NCBI GenBank assembly: GCA_007750655.1 | Contig: CP036290.1 | Location: 806,001-870,000, forward strand | Length of the DNA: 64,000 nt | Direction of reading: 5' to 3' | Origin: Rohdeia mirabilis | GTDB taxonomy: Bacteria > Planctomycetota > UBA1135 > GCA-002686595 | Part shown: one piece after another, positions 45,919-55,205 of the stretch | Layout of the letters: the number at the start of each line of letters is the position of its first letter | Numbering within the stretch: the first letter of the stretch is position 1 | Position numbers and translations under genes: made by a program | The notes under the pieces: model-generated | Databases searched by the model: none | Told to the model about the DNA's origin: nothing | Seen by the model: only the letters and a program-made list of their open reading frames with translations

Positions 45919-48198
45919 ATGCGAGTTGCCTGCATCGGCGGCGGTCCCGCCGGCCTCTACTTCGCCGCCCTCTTGAAGGAGCGCGTCCCGTCGGCCCAGG
46001 TCGACGTGTTCGAGCGCAACCGCGCCGACGACACGTTCGGGTGGGGGGTCGTCTTCTCGGACGAGACGCTCGACCGCTTCCGCGAGGCGGACGAAGTCAC
46101 CTACCAGGCGATCCGCGACGGGTTCGTGCACTGGACGGACATCGAGAACCACTACGGCGGCGAGTGCGTGCGCTCGACGGGCCACGGCTTCGTCGGTACG
46201 CCGCGCCGCGAGCTCTTGCGCATTCTCCAGGAGCGCTGCATCGAGCTCGGCGTCGACGTCAAGTTCGAGACCGAGGTGTCGCTCGACGAGGTGCGCGGGT
46301 CCTACGACCTCGTGGTCGCCGCCGACGGCATCAACAGCGCCGTGCGCAGCCAACTGGCCGAGACGTTCAAGCCGACGGTCGAGATGCGGAACTGTCGCTT
46401 CGCCTGGTTGGGCACGACGAAGCCGCTCGACGCATTCACCTTCGTCTTCCACGAGGGCGAGCACGGCCTGTTCATGGTGCACGCCTATCCGTTCGTGAAG
46501 CACGACGACGGGTCGATGCTCGGAACCTGGATCGTCGAGTGCCACGAGGACACGTGGAAGCGGGCCGGCTTCGACGCGATGAGCGAAGAGGACACGATCC
46601 GCTACTGCGAGGCGCTGTTCGCCGAGTACCTGGACGGGCACAGTCTCCTTGGCAACCGCTCGATCTGGCGCCAGTTCCCCAACGTGGTCTGCGAGAGCTG
46701 GCACGACGGGAACGTGGTCCTCCTGGGCGATGCGGCCCATTCGGCGCACTTCTCGATCGGCTCGGGGACGAAGCTGGCGATGGAGGACTCGATCGCGCTG
46801 ATCGACGCGCTCGAGCGCCACGACTTCGAGCCGAGCGCCGCGGTGCTCGCCGACTACCAGGAGTCGCGCTACGTCGACACGCTGAAGATCCAGCGCGCGG
46901 CCCAGACGAGCCTCGAGTGGTTCGAGAACGCCCAGCGCTTCGTGGGCCAGTCGCCGGTCCAGTTCATGTTCAACCTGATGACGCGCAGCAAGCGCATCAC
47001 CTACGACAACCTGGCGCTGCGCGATCCGAAGCTGGTCGAGCGCGCGCGCGACGCGTTCTGGGCGGACGAGCGTTCAGGAGGCGCGGCGGAAGGTGCGCCG
47101 CAGCCGCCCGCGTTCAAGCCGCTCGCGGTGCGCGACATGCAGCTTCACAACCGCATCGTCGTGTCGCCTATGTGCATGTACTCGGCCACCGACGGTGTGC
47201 CGAACGACTGGCACCTGGTGCACCTGGGGTCGCGCGCGGTCGGCGGCGCGGGCCTCGTCTTCACCGAGATGACGAACGTCGAGGCGGCGGGCCGGATCAG
47301 CCACGGCTGCGCGGGTCTGTGGAACGAGACGCAGCGCGACGCCTGGAAGCGCGTGACCGACTTCGTGCACCAGCACTCGGCGGCGAAGATCGGCATCCAG
47401 TTGGCGCACGCCGGTCGGAAGGGCAGTTGCTCGCTGGCCTGGGAGGGCGACACGTCGCTGAAGGACGCGAGCGCCTGGCAGACGTTCGGGCCCAGCGCCG
47501 AACCGTTCCGCGAAGGGTGGCACGTGCCGAAGGAGATGGACGCGGCGGACCTCGCTCGCGTCGAGGCGGCGTTCGTGAACAGTGCCAGGTTGGCGCTCGC
47601 GGCCGGCTTCGACTGCATCGAGCTGCACATGGCTCACGGCTACCTCCTGTCGAGCTTCCTCAGCCCCGCGTCGAACCACCGCCAGGACGAGTACGGCGGC
47701 AGCCTCGAGAACCGCATGCGCTTTCCGCTGCGCGTCGCGAAGGCCGTGCGCGCGGTGTTGCCGGACGGCTATCCGCTCTTTGCGCGCATCAGCGCCGTCG
47801 ACTGGGTCGACGACTCGCCGGACCTGGACGAGGGCACGACCATCGAGGACTCGATCGTCACCGTGCGCGCGCTGATGGAGCTCGGCGTGGACGTGATCGA
47901 CGTGAGCACCGCCGGCAACACGCCCAAGAGCAAGCCGATCTACGGCCGCATGTACCAGGTCCCGTTCGCCGAGCGCATCCGCTCCGAGACGGGCGCCACC
48001 GTCATGGCCGTGGGTGCGATCCAGGGTATCGACCACGCGAACACGGTCCTCGCCGCCGGCCGTGCCGACCTGTGCGCCCTGGCCCGTCCGCACCTGCTCG
48101 ATCCGCACCTGACCATGCGTGCCGCGGCCGACATGGAGGTGCCCACGCACCCGTGGCCGAAGCAGTACCTGGCGGTGCGGCCGCGGATGGGGGAGTGA
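45919..48198 (+). CDS. Anthraniloyl/salicylyl-CoA monooxygenase-reductase fusion
   Basis: 759 residues. Residues 1 to about 390 are an FAD monooxygenase (GGGPAGLYFA, GWGVVFSDETLDRF, NVVLLGDAAHSAHFSIGSGTKLAMEDS). Residues about 395-755 are an old-yellow-enzyme-type FMN reductase (NRIVVSPMCMYSATDG, HLGSRAVGGAGLVFTEMT, ELHMAHGYLLSSFLSPASNHRQDEYGGSLENRMRF). The fusion matches 2-aminobenzoyl-CoA monooxygenase/reductase and bifunctional salicylyl-CoA 5-hydroxylase/oxidoreductase, which dearomatise or hydroxylate aromatic acyl-CoA thioesters. No CoA ligase or lower-pathway gene is visible, so the substrate is open. The upstream malic enzyme gene ends 13 bp before. Confidence 0.9.
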   Translation: MRVACIGGGPAGLYFAALLKERVPSAQVDVFERNRADDTFGWGVVFSDETLDRFREADEVTYQAIRDGFVHWTDIENHYGGECVRSTGHGFVGTPRRELLRILQERCIELGVDVKFETEVSLDEVRGSYDLVVAADGINSAVRSQLAETFKPTVEMRNCRFAWLGTTKPLDAFTFVFHEGEHGLFMVHAYPFVKHDDGSMLGTWIVECHEDTWKRAGFDAMSEEDTIRYCEALFAEYLDGHSLLGNRSIWRQFPNVVCESWHDGNVVLLGDAAHSAHFSIGSGTKLAMEDSIALIDALERHDFEPSAAVLADYQESRYVDTLKIQRAAQTSLEWFENAQRFVGQSPVQFMFNLMTRSKRITYDNLALRDPKLVERARDAFWADERSGGAAEGAPQPPAFKPLAVRDMQLHNRIVVSPMCMYSATDGVPNDWHLVHLGSRAVGGAGLVFTEMTNVEAAGRISHGCAGLWNETQRDAWKRVTDFVHQHSAAKIGIQLAHAGRKGSCSLAWEGDTSLKDASAWQTFGPSAEPFREGWHVPKEMDAADLARVEAAFVNSARLALAAGFDCIELHMAHGYLLSSFLSPASNHRQDEYGGSLENRMRFPLRVAKAVRAVLPDGYPLFARISAVDWVDDSPDLDEGTTIEDSIVTVRALMELGVDVIDVSTAGNTPKSKPIYGRMYQVPFAERIRSETGATVMAVGAIQGIDHANTVLAAGRADLCALARPHLLDPHLTMRAAADMEVPTHPWPKQYLAVRPRMGE

Positions 48199-48203
48199 GT
48201 GCG

Positions 48204-48851
48204 ATGGCGAGTGAGATGGGAATGACCGACGAGGTACTGGCAGCGGGTTTTGCGCATTTCAAGGTCGAGCACGGCGCTCCCTGGGGTGACTACGGCGCCG
48301 TACTGATGAACGGGTGCATGATCTCTGGCCCCGACGGAGTCGAGAGGTATGGCCGTGTCGGACCGTTCGTGCCTCCGGTCTCGACCTGCTGGGGCGTAGG
48401 TCCCCTCGTCACCGACAAGGTCGCGGACCGACTGCGGGCCAGCGGTCTTCGCGGACTTGAACTGCGTCGCGTCGAGCCTCGGCCGGCCGTTCGCTTCGAT
48501 TGGCGCCACCTCGTCGATCGGGCGCCGGAGCTCGACGATCCGATTCCGGACGAGATCTACGAGCGGTTGATCGAGAGCGATCCCAACTCGCTCGTGAGCC
48601 ATGGTCAGCACGATTCCAGCCTCGTCGACGAGATGGGGCCGCTCTGGCAGATCCACGGCACCGAGGTGCCGATGGTCCACGGCGCCGATGGCGACGATGC
48701 TTGGGACCGAGCCCATGTGGGTGAGCTCGACGCCTTCCACGACGGCGACGGATGGAGGGCCTTCAGTCTGCGGGCTCTCGAGGTCCTCGTGCAAGAAGCC
48801 GGAGCCCCGTGCCGCTTCCAGTTGCGGCGCGTCGTGGACGTGTCCGGCTGA
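48204..48851 (+). CDS. Hypothetical protein
   Basis: 215 residues starting MASEMGMTDEVLA. No family recognised. It is acidic and cytoplasmic (no signal peptide), with readable blocks VEHGAPWGDYGAVLMNGCMISG, GPFVPPVSTCWGVGPLVTDKVADRLRASGLRGLELRRVEP and WQIHGTEVPMVHGADGDD. The mix resembles immunity-type proteins in feel, but I cannot tie it to a named family. It starts 5 bp after the stop of the aromatic oxygenase, which could couple translation, yet codon use is slightly less biased. Confidence 0.65.
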   Translation: MASEMGMTDEVLAAGFAHFKVEHGAPWGDYGAVLMNGCMISGPDGVERYGRVGPFVPPVSTCWGVGPLVTDKVADRLRASGLRGLELRRVEPRPAVRFDWRHLVDRAPELDDPIPDEIYERLIESDPNSLVSHGQHDSSLVDEMGPLWQIHGTEVPMVHGADGDDAWDRAHVGELDAFHDGDGWRAFSLRALEVLVQEAGAPCRFQLRRVVDVSG

Positions 48852-48883
48852 CGGACGCGCTCCGAGAGGCCTCCCCCGAAGAC

Positions 48884-49882
48884 TCAGCGCGCTCCGTCCA
48901 GCGCGGCTTTCACCATCTCCAGCACCTCGTCCTCACCGAACACTTCCTGCGGCCCGCTCGCGATCTCGGCCACGCGGGCGATCGCGGCGCGCAGGGTCAT
49001 CTCGGCCTCGGCGCGATTGGGTGTGACGATCGTGCGGCGGCGCGGCGCCTCATCGGTCAGGAACGCGAGGAAGGCGGCGGCCACGTCGTCGGGCTCGTCG
49101 TACTGGTCGCGGTCGCCGGGACCGGAGAGCCGGGCCTCCATCTGCTCGGCGTAGCGGCTGCCTTCCGTCGCATAGCCGCGTGCCTGGAGTCGCTCGCGCA
49201 TGGACACGCCGATCTGCGAACGGTAGTTGCCCGGATCGACGACGCCGACTGCCACGCCGAAGGGCGCGAGTTCGGCCGCGAGCGTGTCGCTGAACGACTC
49301 GATCGCGTGCTTGCTCATCGTGTACGGCCCGCCGAACTCCCAGGCCAGAAAGCCCGAGATCGAACCCGTCGTCGCCATGCGCCCGCCGCTCGCGATCAAC
49401 AGATCCGCGAACGCGCGCGTCACCCGCACCGGTCCCTTCACGTTCACGTCGAACTGGAACTCGAGGTCCGCGTCCGTGACTTCGATCAGCGGTGCGACCA
49501 CGGCCACGCCGGCGTTGTTGATGAGGCCGAACAGTCCGCGTCCGCCGGCTTCGACCGTGGCCACCGCCGCTGCGATCTGCTCGGGGTCTGTCACGTCGAG
49601 GCGGATGCCCTGCACGTTCTCGAGCGCGTTCAACTCGGCGAGGTCCGCGTCCTTGCGCGCGCCGGCGTAGACGAAGAACCCGTTCGCGGCCAGCACCTCC
49701 GTCGTGCGCCGCCCGATGCCCGAGCTGGCGCCGGTGACGAGCACGGCGGGGCGGGAGCTCTCCTCGTCGTCGGTGACGGCCGCCTCGGCCTCACGATCCT
49801 GTGGCGCGCTCGTCGCGTTCAGTCCGAGTGCGCCGAGGGTGGAGAGCGCGAGCGCGAGGAGGCCGAGGCGTAGGTGGTGCAT
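48884..49882 (-). CDS. Short-chain dehydrogenase/reductase with N-terminal export signal
   Basis: 332 residues. The SDR core is complete: cofactor motif TGASSGIG, NNAG, the active-site Ser in TTGSISG, and YTMSK (Tyr-x-x-x-Lys). Specificity is unknown; the closest SDR subfamily resembles 17-beta-hydroxysteroid/retinol-like dehydrogenases. Unusually, residues 1-27 (LRLGLLALALSTLGALGLNATSA) look like a signal peptide or membrane anchor, followed by a short acidic linker. SDRs are normally cytoplasmic, so export or membrane attachment would be notable. It converges on the hypothetical gene at 48204. Confidence 0.85.
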   Translation of the reverse strand: MHHLRLGLLALALSTLGALGLNATSAPQDREAEAAVTDDEESSRPAVLVTGASSGIGRRTTEVLAANGFFVYAGARKDADLAELNALENVQGIRLDVTDPEQIAAAVATVEAGGRGLFGLINNAGVAVVAPLIEVTDADLEFQFDVNVKGPVRVTRAFADLLIASGGRMATTGSISGFLAWEFGGPYTMSKHAIESFSDTLAAELAPFGVAVGVVDPGNYRSQIGVSMRERLQARGYATEGSRYAEQMEARLSGPGDRDQYDEPDDVAAAFLAFLTDEAPRRRTIVTPNRAEAEMTLRAAIARVAEIASGPQEVFGEDEVLEMVKAALDGAR

Positions 49883-49946
49883 GGAGGGTCAGCGTGCGTG
49901 GAAGGTCGTCGTGTGCAGTCGCGAGGGTGCGATCACGCCTCGACAG

Positions 49947-49952
49947 TATCCT
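49947..49952 (+). promoter_or_regulatory. -10-like box before array gene 1
   Basis: TATCCT exactly 6 nt before the ATG at 49959. The same tatcctctccccatg string precedes array gene 2. Confidence 0.5.
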
Positions 49953-49958
49953 CTCCCC

Positions 49959-52529
49959 ATGCGCTCGCGAACGACCCTTGCCCTGGCCCTCGTTCTCCTC
50001 GCCGTCGCGCTCGTCCTCGTCACTCTCGTCGTGCGCGGCGGGAGCGACGGTGAGGGGATCGCGTCGACGGGTACATCGCTGACGGCTTCGACCGCTGAGT
50101 CTGGCGACCGGGGCGTGGGTGCAGCTCTCGAGTCCGGCGAAAGGGTGGCTGCGTCCTCGGACTCGACGCATCGGTCTGCGGTGCCAGAACCCGATCCGGT
50201 CGCCAGGGTCGAGAGCGTCGGCGACCGGATGCGGATTCGCTGCATCGACGCGACGACTGGCGAAGCGATCGAGGGCGCACAGCTCCACCGGACCGACGCA
50301 CCCGCGTTCGGCGGCGAAGCGCTGCGCGACCTGAGGCAACCGGTCGCGTCCGTGGTGGAGCGAGGCGTCGCGGTCGAGCCCGCCCCCGACGGCAGCCTGT
50401 GGATCGAACGGCCCTACGTCCGCACGTGGCTCGCCGCCGTCGCGCCCGGGCACTTCGGCGTGCTCGAGATCCATGTTCCGACCTACGAGGTGGAGGCGGT
50501 GCTCGAGATGGTGCCGCGCGCGACGATCGAGGTGGACGTGGTGGACTCGATGGGTGCCCCGGTCGGTGGGATGCCCGTTCGACTCGACTTCACGGGCTTG
50601 AACGACGAGGGTGCCCAGACCTGGGCCGGGAGCCTGTACCTCAGTACCGACGCCGACAGCGGCCGCGCCTCGTTCGAGCTGAGTCAACCGTGGATCCTCG
50701 CTGCGCTGCGCGAGACCGGCGTGGTCCGCGCCCGAGCATCGATGGTGTCCAGTGAGCCCGTACAGATCGAGTTCCAGGCCGATCCACTGCCGACCGAACC
50801 CGTCGTCCTGACCGTTCCGGACTTCGGCTCGGTCGTCGTGGAGCATCGTTGCGAGCGCGGCGAGTTGCTGCCGGGAGCGGGAATCGTGGATCTCGCCCGT
50901 GTGGGCGCACTGGGCTCCGCGCGAGAGTGGTTGCTCACCGGTCGCGCAGTGTTCGAGTTCGTCGAGGTTGACGGCCGCTTCACTGCGAGGACCGAGAACA
51001 GCAAGGTCGGCGCGTTCGACGGGCCCATGGTCCGGGGCGAGACGATCGTCGTCAGGGTCGGCCGTGGAGAGCCGCGACTCGTCGCGCGGATCGTGGACGA
51101 GTTCGGTGCGCCACTCGCGAACGTCAGCGTGAACATGGGCGCGAAGCGAAAGCAGAGCTCCGTCACCGATGAAGATGGGATCGCCGTCCTGCAGATGCCT
51201 GACACGGGCGATCTGGTCGATGGGTTCCGTACCTTGACCTGCTTCGTCCTCGAAGACCTGGGCCCGAGGTCGGTCGGACGACGGGGCGAAGGGGTCTTCG
51301 TTCTTCCCACCGACTTCGATCGAAGGGTGGATACCGGGACGTACCACATGGGCGACGTGGTCCTCCGCGCTCCGCCGTTGCTCGTGCACGGGCGCGTGGT
51401 CGATCCCGGTGATCGCGGCGTGGCCGGCGTCGAGCTCGCGGTGAGATACTGGAACGGCCTCTATTGGGCCGATACGGACCTTCGCGGATGGACCGACGCG
51501 GACGGGCGGTTCCAGATCGCTCTGCCGGTGGAGACTCCGGAGTGGCTCGGCACGACGGACCTGGTGCTCGCGGCGATTTCACAGATCGTGTCGTCCGCCA
51601 CTGACCTGGAGTTCGAAGTCGGCGACGAGGTTTCGATGGTCGTCGAGCGCCGTTCTCGTATCGAAGGAGTGGTGCGCGTGTCGGGAACTCGAGCGACGTT
51701 CCCGCTGCGAATCCAGGCCATTCAGACCCTCGATGGCGACGCCACGCCGAGGCTCGAGTCGGCGCGTGTCGTCGACGACGGTTCGTTCGAGATCAGCCTC
51801 GCTGCTGGCATCTGGAGTCTCCAGCTGGTGGCAACGGTCGAAAGGGGGAGTTGGGGCGGACGGACCGAAGAGGCCCTCGCCCTACTCGACGGTCTGGTCG
51901 TCGAAGCGGGCGAACGCACACGACCACCCGAACTCGACCCCTGGGTCGTCGATCTCGCGCCGAACACGATCCAGGTCCAGGGTCCGGACGGAAGTCTTCT
52001 GGTCGCCGGAAGCGCGTTCCTCGTTCGCGATGGGGTATCGATCGGTCGCGCGGCCCTCGCGAATGGCGTCATCACGATTCACGACGGCGATCGAGCGTTG
52101 GGTCTGTGGATCGAAGCGCCCGGCTGTGCGGCGCTCTTCGTACCGGATGCGAGCCGTCTGAACAGAGTCGCGCTCGAGGCCGCGCCCAGCCTCGTGGTGG
52201 ACGTGACGTTCCCGGACGGATCCCTGCCAGCCAGCGCGCAGCTCTCGGCCCGCGTGCGCCACGACGTGCCGTTCGAGGGGCGCGGGCTCGAGAGTGGGAC
52301 CGTCGTGGAGGAGGGCGGCGCTCGGCAGCTGAGCTTCGAGCAGCTTCCCGCGCTCGGTGCCGCGGTGCTCGAGCTGACGCTACGGGACAGCAACGAGCCA
52401 GCGGCCTGGGCACCGATCACGATCGAGCGCCGCGTCGATGTCCTCGGTGGCCTCGAGATCCAGCGCGTGGCCGTCGAGCTGACGGCCGCCGAGATCGCGG
52501 ATGCATTGGTCGAGCGCTCGGGCGACTAG
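49959..52529 (+). CDS. Array gene 1: N-anchored large beta-domain protein
   Basis: 856 residues. Residues about 6-25 (TLALALVLLAVALVLVTLVV) form an N-terminal membrane anchor without a clear cleavage site; a Ser/Glu-rich linker follows. Near residue 93 is the shared motif RCIDATTGEAIEGAQL, the start of the first carboxypeptidase-regulatory-like segment. More segments follow (VARIVDEFGAPLANVSVNMG, VHGRVVDPGDRGVAGVELAV). No catalytic motif is visible, so a periplasmic or surface structural role is likely. First member of an array of at least six paralogues. The start is fixed by the -10 spacing; the frame is open further upstream without support. Confidence 0.75.
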   Translation: MRSRTTLALALVLLAVALVLVTLVVRGGSDGEGIASTGTSLTASTAESGDRGVGAALESGERVAASSDSTHRSAVPEPDPVARVESVGDRMRIRCIDATTGEAIEGAQLHRTDAPAFGGEALRDLRQPVASVVERGVAVEPAPDGSLWIERPYVRTWLAAVAPGHFGVLEIHVPTYEVEAVLEMVPRATIEVDVVDSMGAPVGGMPVRLDFTGLNDEGAQTWAGSLYLSTDADSGRASFELSQPWILAALRETGVVRARASMVSSEPVQIEFQADPLPTEPVVLTVPDFGSVVVEHRCERGELLPGAGIVDLARVGALGSAREWLLTGRAVFEFVEVDGRFTARTENSKVGAFDGPMVRGETIVVRVGRGEPRLVARIVDEFGAPLANVSVNMGAKRKQSSVTDEDGIAVLQMPDTGDLVDGFRTLTCFVLEDLGPRSVGRRGEGVFVLPTDFDRRVDTGTYHMGDVVLRAPPLLVHGRVVDPGDRGVAGVELAVRYWNGLYWADTDLRGWTDADGRFQIALPVETPEWLGTTDLVLAAISQIVSSATDLEFEVGDEVSMVVERRSRIEGVVRVSGTRATFPLRIQAIQTLDGDATPRLESARVVDDGSFEISLAAGIWSLQLVATVERGSWGGRTEEALALLDGLVVEAGERTRPPELDPWVVDLAPNTIQVQGPDGSLLVAGSAFLVRDGVSIGRAALANGVITIHDGDRALGLWIEAPGCAALFVPDASRLNRVALEAAPSLVVDVTFPDGSLPASAQLSARVRHDVPFEGRGLESGTVVEEGGARQLSFEQLPALGAAVLELTLRDSNEPAAWAPITIERRVDVLGGLEIQRVAVELTAAEIADALVERSGD

Positions 52530-52577
52530 CGGCCAGTGCCTCACGACGGGCGGCCCACGAAAGAGAGCTCGAGCCCC

Positions 52578-52583
52578 TATCCT
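52578..52583 (+). promoter_or_regulatory. -10-like box before array gene 2
   Basis: TATCCT 6 nt before the ATG at 52590. Confidence 0.5.
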
Positions 52584-52589
52584 CTCCCC

Positions 52590-55205
52590 ATGCGCTCGCG
52601 AACGATTCTCGCCGTGGTCCTGGTGCTGCTCGCCGTTGGCGTGGTGGTGACGATCGCGCTGAACGAGGGCGGTGGTGACGGACCGGCGGCGATCGAGTCG
52701 AGTCCTGTAGCCGGAGAAGCGCGCGAGGCCGACGCACCGACAGTCGCGTTCGACGTAGCGGCGAACGAAGGCAGCGCCGCCGACTCCGACCTGCGCATGT
52801 CGATCGTCGAGAATGCGCCCGTCGTCGAGCTCGTGCTCGACGACGCCACGCCCGGCTTCCTGGTGCGCTGCGTCGACGCGGCGACGGGTGCGCCGATCGC
52901 GGGTGCGCACGTGTACCTGTCCGATCGCGAATTGCCCGGGACGCTCGACAACGGGTCGCATCCGACCCCGATCGAAGCTCTGATCACGCACCGCGAACCG
53001 CAGGTCGCGAACACTCGCGGTGAGGTGCGCCTGCCTCCGCCTTTGACGTCGGGCCTGCTCGCGGCCGTGGACGGAGACCACCGCGCCGCGCGCTTCGTCG
53101 GTCCACCGCTCTTCGAGGACGTGATCGAGCTGCGACTGGAGCCGCGACGCGACCTGGTCATCGAGGTGCGGCACGCGGACGGGTCACCGGCCAGTGGGTT
53201 CGATGTGGTCCTCAATGCCTGGCGCCAGGGCGCGAGGGCCGGTAGCGAACACTTCAGCGGCGGCATCACGCGGATCGAGACGGATGCGGATGGGCGCGCC
53301 ACGCTCGAGTGGCATTCCCTGCGTGCATCCACAGGGATCGGTGCGGCCGTGCGTGTCGAGGTCGAAGTGGACCTGGTGACCCGCGATCCGGTCGCTGTCG
53401 CGTTCGACCTGGGCGATCCACTGGTCGAGCCGTTCCAGCTCACGCTGCCACCCGTGGGGCAGGTCGCGGTCCAGGTCGCCACGCCGTCGGGCCCCGTCGG
53501 ACGTGGCGCCTGGACGGCGTATCTCGGTCCCGAAGGGGGCTCCCGGTCGAGAGTTCGGAGCGCACCTGTCGTCGATGGGCGCGCTGAGTTCCGCGTCGCG
53601 GCAACGAGCGAGCGCTTCGCTGCCGAGCTCGATCGTCGCCCGGATCTCTCGGCAGCGGGCGGCGCGTTCTTCCTGGGGCCGGCCCAGCACGGTGAGGAAG
53701 TCGTGATCGAGGTCCCACTCGCGGGCGTCCAGGTGGTCGGGCGGCTCACGGACGAACTCGGAGGACCGATCGGCGACGAAGCGTGCGTCGCCTACCCGGT
53801 CGCATCGAGGGAGCAGGCCATCTCCCCGGGGACCGATGCAGACGGCTGGTTCGCTGCACCGTGGTCGCAGTTCCTCGTCTCCGGAGCGAAGTCGCACGAG
53901 CCCGTCGAGTGGGTGTTCGAGGTGGAGCGCTCGAGTACGCCCCCACTTCGCGGAAGTGCTCTCATCACGAAGTTCGCTCACGACTCCTTCGGTCGCGACG
54001 ATCACGGGGAGTACGACATCGGCGAGATCGTCATGTTCGAAGCGCCGCTGCTCGTTTCCGGCGTGGTGGTCGACACGCTGGGCCGACGGGTTCCGAACGT
54101 CCAGGTGGTGATCGAGGCGGTAGGGCCGGAAGCGCTCGACAGGGATCCGGTGACGTCGGCGAGAACGAACGCGTCGGGGCAGTTCTGGGTCCCGCTGCGC
54201 GACGTGCTGACTGAACGTATCGGCGGGCGACCGCTCGTCGCCAGCGTGGTCAGCGATGCCCATGCCTCCGTGGGCCCCGAGGAATTCAGGGCCGGAGCCG
54301 AGTTGACCCTTACGATCGAGGGCGTTGCGGTGATCGAGGGCCGGATCGAAGCCTCGGCGACGCACGCGTTCACTGGCTTCTCCGTCGTCGGCACGCCGCG
54401 CGATGCGTGGAAGCGTAGGGCCGAATTCGACGTCGAGCTCGATGCCGGAGGACGATTCCGAGCCGTCGTACCGGCCGGAATCTGGTCGCTCGAGCTCTTC
54501 AGTCGAACAGGTGGCGGATTCGGCACCGGTTCCCTCTGGTATTTGGGCCGCATCGACGGAATCGAGGCGCGCGCGGGCCGCACGGTTCGACCTCCATCTT
54601 TGAACCCCTGGTCGATCGAAGTGGAGCCGCACACGGTGCAGGTGTTCGAGCCCGACGGACAGCCGGTCAGGATGGGGTACGTGACGTGGGTGCACCCCGG
54701 CGGGGTCACCGCCCTGGGGCGCATCTTCGAAGGTTCGCTCGAAGTCCACGCCACCACTGGAACGGTCGATGCCTGGATCCAGAACTTCGATTGCGCGGGG
54801 CTCTTCGTTCGCGACATGCGCAGCCAGTCGTCGATCACGCTCGAGCCCGCTCCTGCGATCGCGGTCCATGTGCAGGCTCCCGACCTCGAACTCCCGGCCG
54901 GCGCCGAGCTCGGTCTCGAGCTCGAGTTCGATCTCCCTTTCGAAGGTGGCGGGGCGCTGAACGCGTCGGTGCGCTGGGACGACGCCACCGACGGCTTCCG
55001 CCATTGGTTCAAGGTGCTTCATGCCGTGGGCGAATGGCGCACGCGCCTGTTCGTGCGCCGCGATCGAGCCTCGCCCGCGCTCGAATTCGGCAAGGCGCAC
55101 ACCGTCGTGGTGTTCAGTGGCGCCGAGCCTCAACAGACGTCCATCACCCTCGACAGCGACGAGGTCGCGGAGGCGCTGCGGGTGCTGGAGGAGCAGGAGC
55201 GATGA
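52590..55205 (+). CDS. Array gene 2: N-anchored large beta-domain protein
   Basis: 871 residues. The anchor is ILAVVLVLLAVGVVVTIAL; its first codons (MRSRT) match array gene 1. The shared entry motif is RCVDAATGAPIAGAHVYL. Later segments include VVGRLTDELGGPIGDEACV and VSGVVVDTLGRRVPNVQVVI. The end (EVAEALRVLEEQE) resembles the ends of other array members, so the family shares both termini. Its stop overlaps the start of the RibK-like gene as ATGA. A GTG at 52536 is in frame but lacks promoter support. Confidence 0.75.
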   Translation: MRSRTILAVVLVLLAVGVVVTIALNEGGGDGPAAIESSPVAGEAREADAPTVAFDVAANEGSAADSDLRMSIVENAPVVELVLDDATPGFLVRCVDAATGAPIAGAHVYLSDRELPGTLDNGSHPTPIEALITHREPQVANTRGEVRLPPPLTSGLLAAVDGDHRAARFVGPPLFEDVIELRLEPRRDLVIEVRHADGSPASGFDVVLNAWRQGARAGSEHFSGGITRIETDADGRATLEWHSLRASTGIGAAVRVEVEVDLVTRDPVAVAFDLGDPLVEPFQLTLPPVGQVAVQVATPSGPVGRGAWTAYLGPEGGSRSRVRSAPVVDGRAEFRVAATSERFAAELDRRPDLSAAGGAFFLGPAQHGEEVVIEVPLAGVQVVGRLTDELGGPIGDEACVAYPVASREQAISPGTDADGWFAAPWSQFLVSGAKSHEPVEWVFEVERSSTPPLRGSALITKFAHDSFGRDDHGEYDIGEIVMFEAPLLVSGVVVDTLGRRVPNVQVVIEAVGPEALDRDPVTSARTNASGQFWVPLRDVLTERIGGRPLVASVVSDAHASVGPEEFRAGAELTLTIEGVAVIEGRIEASATHAFTGFSVVGTPRDAWKRRAEFDVELDAGGRFRAVVPAGIWSLELFSRTGGGFGTGSLWYLGRIDGIEARAGRTVRPPSLNPWSIEVEPHTVQVFEPDGQPVRMGYVTWVHPGGVTALGRIFEGSLEVHATTGTVDAWIQNFDCAGLFVRDMRSQSSITLEPAPAIAVHVQAPDLELPAGAELGLELEFDLPFEGGGALNASVRWDDATDGFRHWFKVLHAVGEWRTRLFVRRDRASPALEFGKAHTVVVFSGAEPQQTSITLDSDEVAEALRVLEEQER

